Notes: generated by a model not told the origin, from the sequence alone. A DNA stretch of 64,000 nt from Winogradskyella wichelsiae (GCF_013403925.1 NZ_JABFDJ010000008.1:62001-126000), one strand, 5' to 3'. Positions 8,620 to 18,877 are shown, counted from the first letter of the stretch. Program-made: numbers and translations.

Positions 8620-8997
8620 ATGGTAAAATCTAAATATCAAGATGTTCTTGACCTAGGAGAAAAATTAAACATTAAAGAAGGTAAAGTTGAAGAAGCAGAC
8701 GGAAAACTAAAAGTTTGGGGTACAGCTGCAACACCTTACGAAAAAAACTTAATGTGGGACAAAATTAAAGAAATCGGTGGTGATAATCCAACAGATATTG
8801 TAGCAGACATTAATGTCGAAGACGAATCTGTTTTTGCAAAACATACTGTAACGTCTGGCGAAACTTTAGGAAAAATCTCTAAGCAGTATTATGGTGAGCC
8901 TGGTAAATATCAAAAAATATTTCAAGCGAATACTGACATCTTAAAGAATCCAGATGTAATTCAGCCTGGTCAAGAATTAATTATTCCTAACTTATAA
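8620..8997 (+). CDS. BON/LysM-domain protein, Kbp (YgaU)-like
   Basis: A 125-residue protein with no signal peptide. Residues 1-70 resemble a BON domain (LNIKEGKVEEADGKLKVWGTA), and residues 75-125 form a LysM domain (HTVTSGETLGKISKQYYG, then IFQANTDILKNPDVIQPGQ). This two-domain order and length are those of E. coli YgaU/Kbp, a small cytoplasmic protein reported to bind potassium; LysM otherwise binds peptidoglycan. Without a signal peptide the cytoplasmic potassium-binding role is the closer precedent, but it is inference. It is a single gene, with a probable terminator after it. Confidence 0.85.
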   Translation: MVKSKYQDVLDLGEKLNIKEGKVEEADGKLKVWGTAATPYEKNLMWDKIKEIGGDNPTDIVADINVEDESVFAKHTVTSGETLGKISKQYYGEPGKYQKIFQANTDILKNPDVIQPGQELIIPNL

Positions 8998-9015
8998 TAA
9001 GGAATAAGCATTAAA

Positions 9016-9066
9016 AAAGAAAGCGACTTATCTTATTACATTTAGTAATTGGTCAGTCGTTTTTTT
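9016..9066 (+). terminator. Probable terminator of the LysM/BON gene
   Basis: An outer stem (9020-9028 with 9055-9063, one G-U pair) encloses a small perfect hairpin (9035-9039 with 9045-9049) and ends in a run of seven T. The T run touches the convergent cmk stop codon. Confidence 0.5.
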
Positions 9067-9755
9067 CATTTCAGAATTATTTGATTAGCCATTTCAAGAA
9101 TAGAAGCTAATTGCTCTTTAATCGTTAATTCTGAATTATCGATTTCTAAAGCATCCTCTGCTTTTACTAATGGAGAATCTTCTCTTGTTGAGTCTATGTG
9201 ATCTCTTGTTGTAACATTTTCAAGCACCGCTTCATAAGTTAAATCATCACCACGCTCTAATAATTCTTTGTAGCGACGCTTAGCTCTTGTTTCTGCAGAA
9301 GCTGTCATAAATATTTTTAATTCTGCTTCAGGAAAAACAACGGTTCCAATATCTCGACCATCCATTACAATGCCTTTATCTTTTCCCATGAGCTGCTGCT
9401 GCTCTACCAACTTGCTTCTCACTTCAGATAATGTTGCCACAGGACTAACATATTGAGAAACCTTAAGTGTTCTAATATCTGATTCTATATTTTTATCGTT
9501 TAAATATACTTCTGCAAAACCTAAAGCTTCATTAAACTTAAAAGTAATTTTAATACGCTCTAAACTAGCTATTAAATCTTCTTTATTAAAGAAACCTTCA
9601 CCTATACAATTATTTTCTAAAGCAAAATAAGTTACAGCTCTATACATTGCACCTGTATCTACATAAATATAGTTCAGTTTTTTTGCTAATTGTTTTGCAA
9701 CCGTACTTTTTCCTGTAGATGAAAATCCATCTATGGCGATAACTATTTTATTCAT
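9066..9755 (-). CDS. cmk: Cytidylate kinase
   Basis: A 229-residue kinase that phosphorylates CMP and dCMP with ATP. The P-loop is GFSSTGKSTVAKQLA at residues 9-23; YVDTGAMYRAVTYFA and GRDIGTVVFP are the family's nucleotide-binding signatures, and the region with RAKRRYKELLERG is the lid. Length is normal. It starts 4 bp after the end of porQ, so the two are co-transcribed; the porQ-cmk pair is a conserved arrangement in Bacteroidota. Confidence 0.97.
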   Translation of the reverse strand: MNKIVIAIDGFSSTGKSTVAKQLAKKLNYIYVDTGAMYRAVTYFALENNCIGEGFFNKEDLIASLERIKITFKFNEALGFAEVYLNDKNIESDIRTLKVSQYVSPVATLSEVRSKLVEQQQLMGKDKGIVMDGRDIGTVVFPEAELKIFMTASAETRAKRRYKELLERGDDLTYEAVLENVTTRDHIDSTREDSPLVKAEDALEIDNSELTIKEQLASILEMANQIILK

Positions 9756-9759
9756 AATG

Positions 9760-10779
9760 TTATTGTAAATCTATTTGAAGCCCAAAGAAACTTGTATTTG
9801 AGGCTCCTGAATATCTAGCATGCGTATAACTAAATCGCATTTTATTTAATTTAATTCCAATACCAACTGAAAGTCCAGAAAAGTTTCTCTGATCTACAAT
9901 TCGTAATTCTTCTGCCCGTCTAAAATTATACCCTAACCGAACATTAAATCCTCCCTCAGGAAATAGTTCTGCTCCTAAAATTAAATGACGCAGTCCTTCA
10001 TTTAAAAAGCTCACTTTTTCTTGAGTTTGGTTACCGTCTAAATCTGTGGTTGCTCTTGCTGGGTTTGATACGGCTATTGGCCATTTTTGTAAATTCTCTA
10101 AAGTAAGATGCCAACGTATAGGAACGTTTTCTAAAGTTTGCGACATTCCAAAGTTAACCTCAAACGGTAACGGTTCTTTTTGACTTGCGTAAGTGGTAAA
10201 TTGTGTACCGAAGTTTCTAACTGTTAAGGCGGCATGAAAATCTAATCTTTCATTAATATACATTGCACCAAAATCTAAGGCGCCACCGATAGAATTATAT
10301 TGCTCTAAAGCAGAAGTAATAATCTTAACGTTAGTACCTATATAAAAATCCGTAAAAGGTATATTATAATTATAGCCCGCTGAAATTGCTGTTTCATTAC
10401 CGCTAAAAGTTCCTGTTGAATTCCCGTCTACATCATATCCGTCAAACGATCCGTAATTAACGTAGGTAACACCTATATGAAGCGTCTGCAAATGTCTATC
10501 CCACGTATATGCATACGCTGCTGTTCCGTAACTAATATCTCCTAAGTAACTAGAATAATTTACAGCAAGTTGATTATTCATTTTGTAGTTAATAGATGCA
10601 GGGTTGTAAAGTGCTTCCGTTACATCGTGATCAAAGTTGGTAATAATTTTACCACCTAATGCAGCCTGTCTTGGAGAGGATACTAAATTTAAAAATTGAT
10701 ATGTCGCTTCTCCACCCAATTGAGCAAAAGCCGGTAATGCCAATAGCATTAGTAATAAGGTAGAAACTCGTTTAACCAT
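9760..10779 (-). CDS. porQ: Type IX secretion system protein PorQ
   Basis: A 339-residue outer-membrane protein with a signal peptide (residues 1-19, cleavage after PAFA) and a beta-barrel of the PorV/PorQ (FadL-like) kind, with many aromatic-ended strands. The start of the mature part (ATYQFLNLVSSPRQAALGG) and the block around HDVTEALYNPASINY are typical of PorQ. PorQ belongs to the outer-membrane attachment apparatus of the type IX secretion system with PorU, PorV and PorZ. It is followed by cmk after 4 bp. The family call rests on motifs and this neighbourhood. Confidence 0.9.
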   Translation of the reverse strand: MVKRVSTLLLMLLALPAFAQLGGEATYQFLNLVSSPRQAALGGKIITNFDHDVTEALYNPASINYKMNNQLAVNYSSYLGDISYGTAAYAYTWDRHLQTLHIGVTYVNYGSFDGYDVDGNSTGTFSGNETAISAGYNYNIPFTDFYIGTNVKIITSALEQYNSIGGALDFGAMYINERLDFHAALTVRNFGTQFTTYASQKEPLPFEVNFGMSQTLENVPIRWHLTLENLQKWPIAVSNPARATTDLDGNQTQEKVSFLNEGLRHLILGAELFPEGGFNVRLGYNFRRAEELRIVDQRNFSGLSVGIGIKLNKMRFSYTHARYSGASNTSFFGLQIDLQ

Positions 10780-10850
10780 AGATTTGCAAAATAACTAAAT
10801 CTATCTTAAAACGAGGATATGATTTTTTTATTTTTTAAAAGCTTAATTTT

Positions 10851-11627
10851 CTAATTTAATTTTAATTTTTGGCCAATTATAATAACATCATTTGTTAGTC
10901 TGTTTAATAATTTAATGCTTTTAATAGTTGTTCCATTACGTAGAGCAATTCGATATAAATTATCACCCTCTTTTACTGTATAAACGGTTTTATTACTACC
11001 CTGGTTTTTATTATCGTTACTTTTAACTTTAAGTTTTTGCCCTACTTGTATTAAATTAGATTGCAAATTATTTAAGCTTTTTAGTTCTGGTATACTTAAA
11101 TGAAACTGTCTGGATATACCATATAACGTATTTCCAGATTTCACAACATGTAAATTTGAATCTGTTTTGTTTTCTTTTACTGATTCTGCTTTTTGTTTTG
11201 TTGCTATTAAAGGATAGCCTTCAGAATCTAAATTTTTTACCCAAAGCTTTTGTCCTACATCAATTAACGTTGTCTTTAGATTATTTGCATGCATTAATTG
11301 ATTTAGAGAAACTTCGTATTTTTCAGATAAATCTAACAAAGTTTCTCCTTCTTTTACAGTGTGATATTCTATGGCATCTGCATCTATAACATCATATGAT
11401 TCTAAATTATTAGTAGGAACATATGGCGTATGTACAGAATCTATTTGAGCTCCTAAAGCTATATTTTCAAATTTAACTAAAATAATTTCACCGGTATTAA
11501 CATCTAGTAATGCTGGTTTACCATCTAATATTACATCTTGAAAACTTGATTCATCCTGCCCAGTAGCTTGCATAGAGACCAATAAACCAATTAATGATAT
11601 AATAATTAGTCTAAAGCTTTTTTGCAT
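10851..11627 (-). CDS. Secreted LysM-repeat protein
   Basis: A 258-residue exported protein with a signal peptide (residues 1-23). It carries three LysM domains of about 44 residues: near 90-132 ([19 protein letters not shown]), 158-202 ([19 protein letters not shown]) and 215-258 ([19 protein letters not shown]). No catalytic domain is present, so it probably binds peptidoglycan or presents a partner. Its start overlaps the end of lon by 17 bp, indicating translational coupling, and porQ follows after 71 bp. The role in this cluster is unknown. Confidence 0.88.
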   Translation of the reverse strand: MQKSFRLIIISLIGLLVSMQATGQDESSFQDVILDGKPALLDVNTGEIILVKFENIALGAQIDSVHTPYVPTNNLESYDVIDADAIEYHTVKEGETLLDLSEKYEVSLNQLMHANNLKTTLIDVGQKLWVKNLDSEGYPLIATKQKAESVKENKTDSNLHVVKSGNTLYGISRQFHLSIPELKSLNNLQSNLIQVGQKLKVKSNDNKNQGSNKTVYTVKEGDNLYRIALRNGTTIKSIKLLNRLTNDVIIIGQKLKLN

Positions 11628-14064
11628 TTTCTACCTTCTGTTTTGTTAATGCAAGTTTTAGAACATCACTCATATCTTTTACATAGTGAAATGTTAAGCC
11701 TTTTAAATATTCTTGCTTAATTTCCTCTATATCCCTTCGGTTATCTTCACAAAGTAAAATCTCTTTAATACGCGCACGCTTAGCTGCTAAGATTTTTTCT
11801 TTAATTCCACCTACTGGTAATACTTTACCTCTCAATGTAATTTCACCTGTCATTGCTAAACTCTTTTTCACTTTACGCTGCGTAAATAAAGAAACTAAAG
11901 ATGTTAACATCGTTACCCCTGCACTAGGACCGTCTTTTGGTGTTGCTCCTTCTGGCACGTGAATATGAACATTGTATTTACTAAAAACTTCTGGGTTTAT
12001 TCCAAATTCTTCTGCATTTGCTTTAATGTATTCCATAGCAATTGTTGCAGACTCTTTCATTACTTTACCTAAATTACCTGTAATAGATAAGGTTCCCTTG
12101 CCTTTAGATAAAATTGATTCTATAAACAAAATATCACCACCAACGCTTGTCCAGGCTAAGCCTGTAACAACACCTGCAACATCATTGTTTTCGTACTTAT
12201 CACGCTCCATTCTAGGACTTCCTAATATCTCTATAACATCTTCATTAGAAATTTTAATGTTATACTCCTCTTCCATTGCAATATTTTTAGCCGCATAACG
12301 CACCATTTTTGCAATTTGTTTTTCTAAGCCTCTTACACCAGATTCGCGCGTATAACCTTCTACTATTTTTTCGAGTTGTGGTTTTGCTATCTTTAGAGCA
12401 GAACTATCTAAACCATGTTCTGTTAATTGCTTTGGTAATAAATGTCTTTTTGCTATTTCAACTTTTTCTTCAATAGTATAACCTGTGACATTAATGATCT
12501 CCATACGATCTCTTAATGCAGGCTGAATAGTATTCATGCTATTAGAGGTGGCAATGAACATTACTTTAGATAAATCATAACCCATTTCTAGGAAATTATC
12601 GTAAAATTCACTGTTTTGCTCAGGATCTAAAACTTCTAGCATAGCAGAAGATGGATCTCCTTGACTTCCTGTAGAAAGTTTATCTATTTCATCTAATACA
12701 AATACAGGATTCGAAGTTTTTGCTTTTTTCAAACTCTGAATAATTCGTCCTGGCATTGCACCAATATAGGTTTTTCTATGACCACGGATTTCAGCTTCAT
12801 CGCGCAAACCACCTAATGAAATTCTAACATATTCTCTACCTAAAGCTTCAGCTACAGATTTACCTAAAGATGTTTTACCAACACCTGGAGGTCCGTAAAG
12901 ACAGATAATTGGTGACTTCATATCATTACGAAGTTTCAATACAGCTAAATACTCTATGATTCTTTTCTTAACATCTTCAAGTCCGAAATGATCACGATTC
13001 AATATTTTTTCTGCACGTTTTAAGTCGAATTTATCCTTGCTAAACTCATTCCAAGGTAAATCTAAAAACAAGTCTAAATAATTACGTTGAATAGAATACT
13101 CAGCCACCTGAGGATTCATACGTTGCATTTTTGCTAATTCTTTTTCAAAGTGCTCCTTTACTTTATCATCCCACTTCTTTTTCTTAGCACGCCTTTTCAT
13201 ATCCTCGATTTCTTCACCTGAAGAAACACCACCACCCAATTCTTCCTGAATGGTTTTCATTTGTTGGTGCAAGAAATACTCACGTTGCTGTTGGTTCATA
13301 TCACTCTGAACCTTAGATTGAATATCGTTTTTAAGTTCTAATTTCTGAAACTCAAGATTCATGAATTTCAATGTTTGAAGTGCGCGATCCTTTAGATCAT
13401 TAATCTTTAATAACTCTTGTTTCTCCTCTACATTAAGGTTCATGTTAGAAGACACAAAATTCACCAAGAAAGAATCACTTTCAATATTTTTAATAGCAAA
13501 ACTAGCTTCTGAAGGAATGTTTGGACTTTCTTTTATGATATCTAAAGACAAATCTTTAATAGAGTCTATTATGGCTCTAAATTCTTCATTCTCTTTTGCT
13601 GGTTTTGCTTCTGGTATATCTGAAATTGTTGCCGTTAAATATGGTTTTTCGGAAACGACTTCATTGATTTCAAAACGTTTTTTACCTTGAATTACAACGG
13701 TTGTATTTCCATCGGGCATTTTTAAAACCTTTAATATCCGTGCAACAGTACCCGTTTTATAAATATCTTTTGCTGTTGGGTTTTCTACTGATTCATCGAT
13801 TTGAGAAACTACTCCAATAACTTTTCCACCCTTGTTAGCATCATTAATTAATTTAATAGATGCATCTCTACCTGCGGTAATCGGAATAACGACACCTGGA
13901 AATAAAACGGTATTTCTTAATGGTAATATTGGTAAAGATTCTGGTAAAGACTCATTGTTTATTAACTCTTCGTCTTCAGGCGTCATTAATGGAATTAATT
14001 CTGAATTCTCATCAAAATCCTGAAATGACAGATTGTCTAAGTTTAAAAAATTTGATTTCCCCAT
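11611..14064 (-). CDS. lon: ATP-dependent endopeptidase La (Lon)
   Basis: An 817-residue LonA protease. It has an N-terminal substrate-binding domain (residues about 45-240, starting [16 protein letters not shown]), a coiled-coil region, the AAA+ module (Walker [13 protein letters not shown], Walker [11 protein letters not shown]) and the C-terminal protease with the Ser-Lys dyad (serine in [11 protein letters not shown], lysine in [13 protein letters not shown]). Lon degrades misfolded and regulatory proteins in the cytosol. It is the first gene of a likely lon, LysM, porQ, cmk transcript, with a good promoter about 105 bp upstream. Confidence 0.98.
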   Translation of the reverse strand: MGKSNFLNLDNLSFQDFDENSELIPLMTPEDEELINNESLPESLPILPLRNTVLFPGVVIPITAGRDASIKLINDANKGGKVIGVVSQIDESVENPTAKDIYKTGTVARILKVLKMPDGNTTVVIQGKKRFEINEVVSEKPYLTATISDIPEAKPAKENEEFRAIIDSIKDLSLDIIKESPNIPSEASFAIKNIESDSFLVNFVSSNMNLNVEEKQELLKINDLKDRALQTLKFMNLEFQKLELKNDIQSKVQSDMNQQQREYFLHQQMKTIQEELGGGVSSGEEIEDMKRRAKKKKWDDKVKEHFEKELAKMQRMNPQVAEYSIQRNYLDLFLDLPWNEFSKDKFDLKRAEKILNRDHFGLEDVKKRIIEYLAVLKLRNDMKSPIICLYGPPGVGKTSLGKSVAEALGREYVRISLGGLRDEAEIRGHRKTYIGAMPGRIIQSLKKAKTSNPVFVLDEIDKLSTGSQGDPSSAMLEVLDPEQNSEFYDNFLEMGYDLSKVMFIATSNSMNTIQPALRDRMEIINVTGYTIEEKVEIAKRHLLPKQLTEHGLDSSALKIAKPQLEKIVEGYTRESGVRGLEKQIAKMVRYAAKNIAMEEEYNIKISNEDVIEILGSPRMERDKYENNDVAGVVTGLAWTSVGGDILFIESILSKGKGTLSITGNLGKVMKESATIAMEYIKANAEEFGINPEVFSKYNVHIHVPEGATPKDGPSAGVTMLTSLVSLFTQRKVKKSLAMTGEITLRGKVLPVGGIKEKILAAKRARIKEILLCEDNRRDIEEIKQEYLKGLTFHYVKDMSDVLKLALTKQKVENAKKL

Positions 14065-14168
14065 AAATATATTTAGGTCATTCTGTCATTATTACAAACA
14101 GAACAACATGATTTTAAAATGCATTAATAATTAACTTCACACTGAATACCAAAACATTAGAAGATATT

Positions 14169-14197
14169 CAAAGTTATTCACACTTGTATATTTTCAA
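14169..14197 (-). promoter_or_regulatory. Sigma-A promoter of lon
   Basis: On the minus strand TTG and TAACTTTG (a perfect TAnnTTTG) are separated by 18 nt, about 105 bp before the lon start. No heat-shock (CIRCE-like) inverted repeat is visible between this promoter and the gene. Confidence 0.7.
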
Positions 14198-14295
14198 TTG
14201 TTATGCCATTACCTTTATAATATTAAAAACTTTTTTTCAAAATAACTGTAACATACTAAAAAAGTAACACTCTATAAGTTAAAGCAATTGTTTTT

Positions 14296-14850
14296 TTGAC
14301 ATCAACCAATCAAAATATCGAACAGTTATTACAGCTTTGTCAATCTGGAAACCAACGTGCACAATTGGAAATATACAACAGATATAATAAAGACATGTAT
14401 AACACAGCCATTAGAATTGTAAAAGATTCTTTTATAGCTGAGGACATTATGCAGGAGTCTTTTTTAACGGCTTTTACAAAATTGAACACGCTACAAGACA
14501 CCAATTTATTTGGCGCATGGTTAAAACGTATTGTTGTGAACAACAGCATTGGGTACTATAACAAAGCGGTAAAACAAAACGAAGTGTATTTAGATAGTGT
14601 CATCTATAAAGTTGAAGTCGATAACGGCATTAATAAAAATGAACAGAACAACGATAAAGTAAAATTGATTTTAGACGCTATGAAAACCCTAAAACCTAAT
14701 TACAATTTAAGCTTATCGCTACATTTAATTGAGGGTTACGATTATGAAGAAATCTGTGAAATCATGGATATTACTCCTGCCAATTGCAGAACGATGATAT
14801 CTAGAGCAAAGGAGAGTTTGCGAAAAAAAATAATATTAAAAGCATCATGA
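14296..14850 (+). CDS. ECF-type RNA polymerase sigma factor
   Basis: A 184-residue sigma-70 family factor with region 2 (residues about 20-90; EDIMQESFLTAFTKL, FGAWLKRIVVNN) and region 4 (about 120-180; EGYDYEEICEIMDITPANC, RTMISRAKESLRKK) and nothing between, as in extracytoplasmic-function factors. The start is a TTG: an in-frame stop lies 21 bp upstream and no ATG is available. The stop codon overlaps the next gene's start (ATGA), and three envelope-protein genes follow, so it probably directs this operon. The signal is unknown. Confidence 0.92.
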   Translation: MTSTNQNIEQLLQLCQSGNQRAQLEIYNRYNKDMYNTAIRIVKDSFIAEDIMQESFLTAFTKLNTLQDTNLFGAWLKRIVVNNSIGYYNKAVKQNEVYLDSVIYKVEVDNGINKNEQNNDKVKLILDAMKTLKPNYNLSLSLHLIEGYDYEEICEIMDITPANCRTMISRAKESLRKKIILKAS

Positions 14851-15410
14851 AAGAAGATAACTTAGATCGTCTATTTGAAAACTTAAAAGATGAATTTGAT
14901 GTACAAATACCTCAAAGTAATCATGAGCAACGATTTCTAAATAAGTTAAAAGCTGAAGATCTTGCTTCAATTAAAGTAAAGAAACAGTCTCGTTTTAATT
15001 GGAAACCTTTTTTAGCTATTGCCGCTTCTATCGTTATTTGTTTCGGGCTATTTACAACATTGCAACAACAGCCTGAAGATTTAGATTTAGCAAGCGTATC
15101 TCCAGAAATGTCCGAAACACAGGACTTTTTCACGATTACCATTGAAAATGAATTAAAGCGACTTAATAAAGAACGCTCACCATTGACAGAACAAATTATT
15201 AATGATGCTTTAAAACAAATTCAACTTTTAGAAACTGATTACCAAAAATTAAAAACAGATTTAACCGAAAGCGGAAAAAACCAGCGTGTTATTTATGCGA
15301 TGATTTCCAACTTTCAAACTAGAATAGATATTTTAAATACTATTTTGGAACAAGTAGATACTTTAAAACAACTTAAAAAAAATACCAATGAAACTAAACA
15401 CATTATATAA
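14847..15410 (+). CDS. Probable membrane anti-sigma factor
   Basis: A 187-residue protein with an N-terminal cytoplasmic part of about 54 residues, one transmembrane helix (55-72, FLAIAASIVICFGLFTTL) and a periplasmic part predicted to be a helical coiled coil (LLETDYQKLKTDLTE). Its overlap with the sigma gene by four bases and its topology are those of an anti-sigma factor, although I see no zinc-binding HxxxCxxC motif. The function is inferred from position and topology. Its end overlaps the next gene by 23 bp. Confidence 0.65.
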   Translation: MKEDNLDRLFENLKDEFDVQIPQSNHEQRFLNKLKAEDLASIKVKKQSRFNWKPFLAIAASIVICFGLFTTLQQQPEDLDLASVSPEMSETQDFFTITIENELKRLNKERSPLTEQIINDALKQIQLLETDYQKLKTDLTESGKNQRVIYAMISNFQTRIDILNTILEQVDTLKQLKKNTNETKHII

Positions 15411-16485
15411 AATAGCCTTATTACTTTTTCTAATTCCGAGCTTTGCCCTAGCAAATTCAGATCAAGATTTTGTCAAATCTAGTAAAGAAAAACACATAAA
15501 AAAGTCTTTTAATGTTTCTTCTGATACCACTTTAAAAGTTAATAATAGCTTTGGAAACATTGATGTTATTACTTGGGAAGAAAACAGGATAGAATTCGAT
15601 ATTACCATAAAAGTATCTGGTAATGATGCTGAAAAAATTCAAGATAAAATAAATGGTATTAATATTGATTTTTCTTCAAGTAAAGATCTTGTTTCAGCTA
15701 TAACCACTATTAATAAAACAAAAAGTAATTGGTGGAATTGGGGTAGAAACAACAGTATACAAATAGAAATTAATTATGTTATTAAAATCCCCATATCTAA
15801 TCATGTAGATTTAAATAACGACTACGGATCTATTAATTTAGATCGCCTAAATGGTGTTGCTAAAATTAGTTGTGACTATGGTAAAATAACAACTAAAGAA
15901 TTGATGGCAGACAATAATGACATTAGATTTGATTATAGCAGTAACTGTTATTTTGAATATATAAAAAGTGGGGAAATCACAGCCGATTATAGTGGTTTCA
16001 CAGTCTCTAAAACTAAATATTTAAATATAAATGCCGATTACACAGAATCAATTATAGAAGCTGCAGAGCACGTAAACTATAACTGTGATTATGGTTCTTT
16101 AAAAGTAGACAATGTTAATAACCTTGAAGGCAATGGAGACTACTTAACTTTAAGATTAGGCAATGTCTTTAAAAATGTAAAAATCAAAGCTGATTATGGC
16201 TCTATAAAGATAGATAGAATGGCTTCAAAAGCTAAAAATATTAATATTCAATCTGACTTTACAGGAATTACCATTGGTCATGATTCTGAATATAACTTCA
16301 ACTTTAATATAGATTTAGAATTTGCTTCCTTAAGAGAATCTGAAGGTTTTAATTTTACTAAGAAAGAAAATGATAACATCGAAAAACAATACGAAGGTTA
16401 TTACGGAGTACAAAACTCAGGAAATACAGTTAGCATTAACTCTGAATACGGAAGTGTAACTTTTCAAAATATTAAATTACAATAA
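15388..16485 (+). CDS. Secreted DUF4097-like solenoid protein
   Basis: A 365-residue exported protein with a signal peptide (residues 1-22, cleavage after FALA). The mature part is a run of short repeats centred on DYG or DYS (for example LNNDYGSINL, SCDYGKITT, TADYSGFTV, NCDYGSLKV, KADYGSIKI), recurring about every 20 residues, as expected for a beta-helix of the DUF4097 (putative adhesin) type. It overlaps the preceding gene by 23 bp and so is probably translationally coupled to the sigma/anti-sigma pair. Its binding partner is unknown; calling it an adhesin would be speculative. Confidence 0.75.
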   Translation: MKLNTLYKIALLLFLIPSFALANSDQDFVKSSKEKHIKKSFNVSSDTTLKVNNSFGNIDVITWEENRIEFDITIKVSGNDAEKIQDKINGINIDFSSSKDLVSAITTINKTKSNWWNWGRNNSIQIEINYVIKIPISNHVDLNNDYGSINLDRLNGVAKISCDYGKITTKELMADNNDIRFDYSSNCYFEYIKSGEITADYSGFTVSKTKYLNINADYTESIIEAAEHVNYNCDYGSLKVDNVNNLEGNGDYLTLRLGNVFKNVKIKADYGSIKIDRMASKAKNINIQSDFTGITIGHDSEYNFNFNIDLEFASLRESEGFNFTKKENDNIEKQYEGYYGVQNSGNTVSINSEYGSVTFQNIKLQ

Positions 16486-16526
16486 TCATCTCATCAAATA
16501 AAAATCAATCAAAAAAACGGACAACT

Positions 16527-17255
16527 ATGAAACTATTAAAATTAACTACACTATTTATCTTCTTTTTAAATACTATACCCGTTTCTGCACAATGGGGAGG
16601 TGGTGAAAAAGTTAAAGGAAATGGTAAGATTAACACAACGAACATCGATACAAAGTCTTATGACAACATAAATGTTTCAGGCTCTATGGACTTTATGCTT
16701 GTTACTGGCAAAGAAGGACATATTTCAATTAAAGCAGATTCTAACCTCACTGAATATATTATTGTTGAAGTAAAAAATGAAAATCTAATAATTAAGGTTA
16801 AAGATGGTTATAATTTGAAGCCTAGCGAGACGATATTGATCACAATATCTTATAAAGACCTTGATTCTGTTTCCCTTTCAGGATCGGGAGACGTTGAAAA
16901 CTCTGGTACTATAAAAACAAATAAATTTAAAGTCAACTTAGCTGGCTCTGGGGATATTAATTTAAATGTCGAATCGCAATCTACAGAGAGCAATATTGCT
17001 GGCTCAGGTGATATAAAACTTAAAGGATTCACTGAGAATTTAAAGACTATTGTTACAGGATCTGGTGATTTTGATGGAAAAGAATTTAGAAGCACTAACG
17101 TTGAAGCTATAATTACAGGCTCTGCAGACATAAAAGCACACTGTAATGGTGGTGAATTAAAAGTTAGAATTGCAGGATCTGGTGATGTTAAATATTTTGG
17201 AACACCAGAAAATATCGACTCTAAAATTACAGGTTCAGGCAGTGTTAGTAATTAG
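16527..17255 (+). CDS. Secreted head-GIN-domain (DUF2807) protein
   Basis: A 242-residue exported protein with a signal peptide (residues 1-22, ending VSAQ). The mature part contains seven regularly spaced GSGD-type turns (GSGDV, GSGDI, GSGDI, GSGDF, GSADI, GSGDV, GSGSV), the mark of the GIN/DUF2807 beta-helix. Such proteins are widespread in Bacteroidota and have no established function. It is the last gene of the ECF operon, 41 bp after the DUF4097-like gene, and a strong terminator follows. Similar architecture suggests that the two solenoid proteins act in the same process. Confidence 0.85.
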   Translation: MKLLKLTTLFIFFLNTIPVSAQWGGGEKVKGNGKINTTNIDTKSYDNINVSGSMDFMLVTGKEGHISIKADSNLTEYIIVEVKNENLIIKVKDGYNLKPSETILITISYKDLDSVSLSGSGDVENSGTIKTNKFKVNLAGSGDINLNVESQSTESNIAGSGDIKLKGFTENLKTIVTGSGDFDGKEFRSTNVEAIITGSADIKAHCNGGELKVRIAGSGDVKYFGTPENIDSKITGSGSVSN

Positions 17256-17271
17256 TGCTCATCAACAATAT

Positions 17272-17311
17272 AAAAAAAAAGGATAAGTTAAAAAAAACTT
17301 ATCCTTTTTTT
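17272..17311 (+). terminator. Bidirectional terminator after the ECF operon
   Basis: A perfect 9-bp stem (17281-17289 with 17296-17304), extended by A-T pairs, a six-base loop, and a T run on either strand. It serves the GIN gene and possibly the convergent MFS gene. Confidence 0.92.
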
Positions 17312-17345
17312 GTTTTAAGCAAATAATTATAAAACTATTTTTCTA

Positions 17346-18728
17346 CTATATTTTTGCTTTGGGTACTCTAAATAAAAGCGCTATTCCTGCAACAAAAAAG
17401 ACCACCAAAAATAATATAGCATTTCTCATGCTTCCTGTTACTTGATCTATAGTTGCAAAAATAACCATACCTATTACAATGCCGATCTTCTCAGCGACAT
17501 CATAAAAGCTAAAATACGAAGTAGTATCTTCTGTTTCGGGTAAAAATTTAGAATAGGTTGATCTCGCCAAAGATTGTACTCCACCCATTACTAAACCAAC
17601 AAAACCTGCTGCTATATAAAACTGAAAAGGCGTTTCCATGAAATAGGCATAAAAGCAAAGTAACATCCAAAAGAAATTAATAACAATAAGTGTTTTAATA
17701 TTTCCAAATTTTGTAGACGCACGCGATGTTAAAAAAGCACCCAAAATAGCAACAACTTGTATTATTAAAATACTAGATATAAGTCCGAATGTTTTTGCAT
17801 CAGCATCACCCCAAGCAATCTCTTCTTCTCCAAAATACACAGCAACTAACATAATGGTTTGAACAGCCATACTAAATACAAAAAAGGCGACTAAGTAACG
17901 TTTTAAACGTAAATTTTGATTTAACTGAAGCCAAACTTGTTTTAATTCTTTCAATCCATTAAAAACAACATCTTTTGTTACTTTACCCCCTTTTGAAACT
18001 CCTTTAGGTAGTATGTAAAATGTATATTGACTAAAAATAATCCACCATAAACCCACAGTAATAAAAGAAATACGCATTGCTGCAAATGATGCACTATTTT
18101 TTGCTGTTTGTAGAGCATCTGTGATTTCTGTTTCTGTACCTGTTTCTAATAGGGTTTTAGAAATACTTATATCAAACCCAAACCAGTTAGGATACATAAC
18201 CATTGCTAGGTTTAGTACCAACAGCAAAACGCTACCTAAATACCCCATACTAAAACCTTTAGCACTTATACGATCTTGTTGCTCTGGAAAAGCGATATCT
18301 GGCAAATACGAATTATAAAAAACTAAGCTTCCCCAATAACCTATTAAGCCCATAAAATAAAATAATAAGCTCGTATGAATACTTTCGAGACTAAACCAAT
18401 ATAAACCTATACAACCAAGTCCGCCAACATAGCAGAAGAATTTCATAAAAGTCTTCTTATTTCCAACATAATCGGCAATACCTGAAAGAATAGGAGAAAG
18501 TATCGCTACAATTAAAAAAGTAAATGCTGTGACATAAGTGATCAGTGCGGTACTTTTAAAAACCATTCCGAAAGCAGAAACATTCTTTTCTACTTGAGAA
18601 ACAAATAATGCAGAGTAAAATATTGGAAAAATTGAAGAGGCAATCGTTAAGGTATAAACTGAATTTGCCCAATCGTAAAAAGCCCAAGCATTAAGAAGTT
18701 TTTTACTTCCTTTTTGAAGTTGATTCAT
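17346..18728 (-). CDS. MFS transporter, UMF1/Atg22-like family
   Basis: A 460-residue membrane protein with about 12 hydrophobic helices. The N terminus (KKLLNAWAFYDWANSVYTL) is the signature of the UMF1 family, related to the yeast vacuolar effluxer Atg22. FSMGYLGSVLLLVLNLAM and GGVQSLARSTYSKFLPE are other family motifs. The family is thought to export small molecules such as amino acids in fungi; bacterial substrates are unknown. It is transcribed alone, downstream of the M48 gene but separated by a terminator. Confidence 0.87.
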   Translation of the reverse strand: MNQLQKGSKKLLNAWAFYDWANSVYTLTIASSIFPIFYSALFVSQVEKNVSAFGMVFKSTALITYVTAFTFLIVAILSPILSGIADYVGNKKTFMKFFCYVGGLGCIGLYWFSLESIHTSLLFYFMGLIGYWGSLVFYNSYLPDIAFPEQQDRISAKGFSMGYLGSVLLLVLNLAMVMYPNWFGFDISISKTLLETGTETEITDALQTAKNSASFAAMRISFITVGLWWIIFSQYTFYILPKGVSKGGKVTKDVVFNGLKELKQVWLQLNQNLRLKRYLVAFFVFSMAVQTIMLVAVYFGEEEIAWGDADAKTFGLISSILIIQVVAILGAFLTSRASTKFGNIKTLIVINFFWMLLCFYAYFMETPFQFYIAAGFVGLVMGGVQSLARSTYSKFLPETEDTTSYFSFYDVAEKIGIVIGMVIFATIDQVTGSMRNAILFLVVFFVAGIALLFRVPKAKI

Positions 18729-18821
18729 AAATCTTATATCATTAATTAATTGTTTACTTGATAAACTGAAATCTTAAATTCAGTTGAGATGTTATATCAT
18801 TTTATCAAGAAAATCAAAAAA

Positions 18822-18850
18822 TAAAAAAAGCTGCTCAAATTGAGCAGCTT
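18822..18850 (-). terminator. Intrinsic terminator of the M48 protease gene
   Basis: A perfect 10-bp stem (18828-18837 with 18841-18850) with a three-base loop and a U run on the minus strand, 28 bp after the M48 stop codon. Confidence 0.9.
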
Positions 18851-18877
18851 CGAAAGTAATCAAATATTATTAAATTC

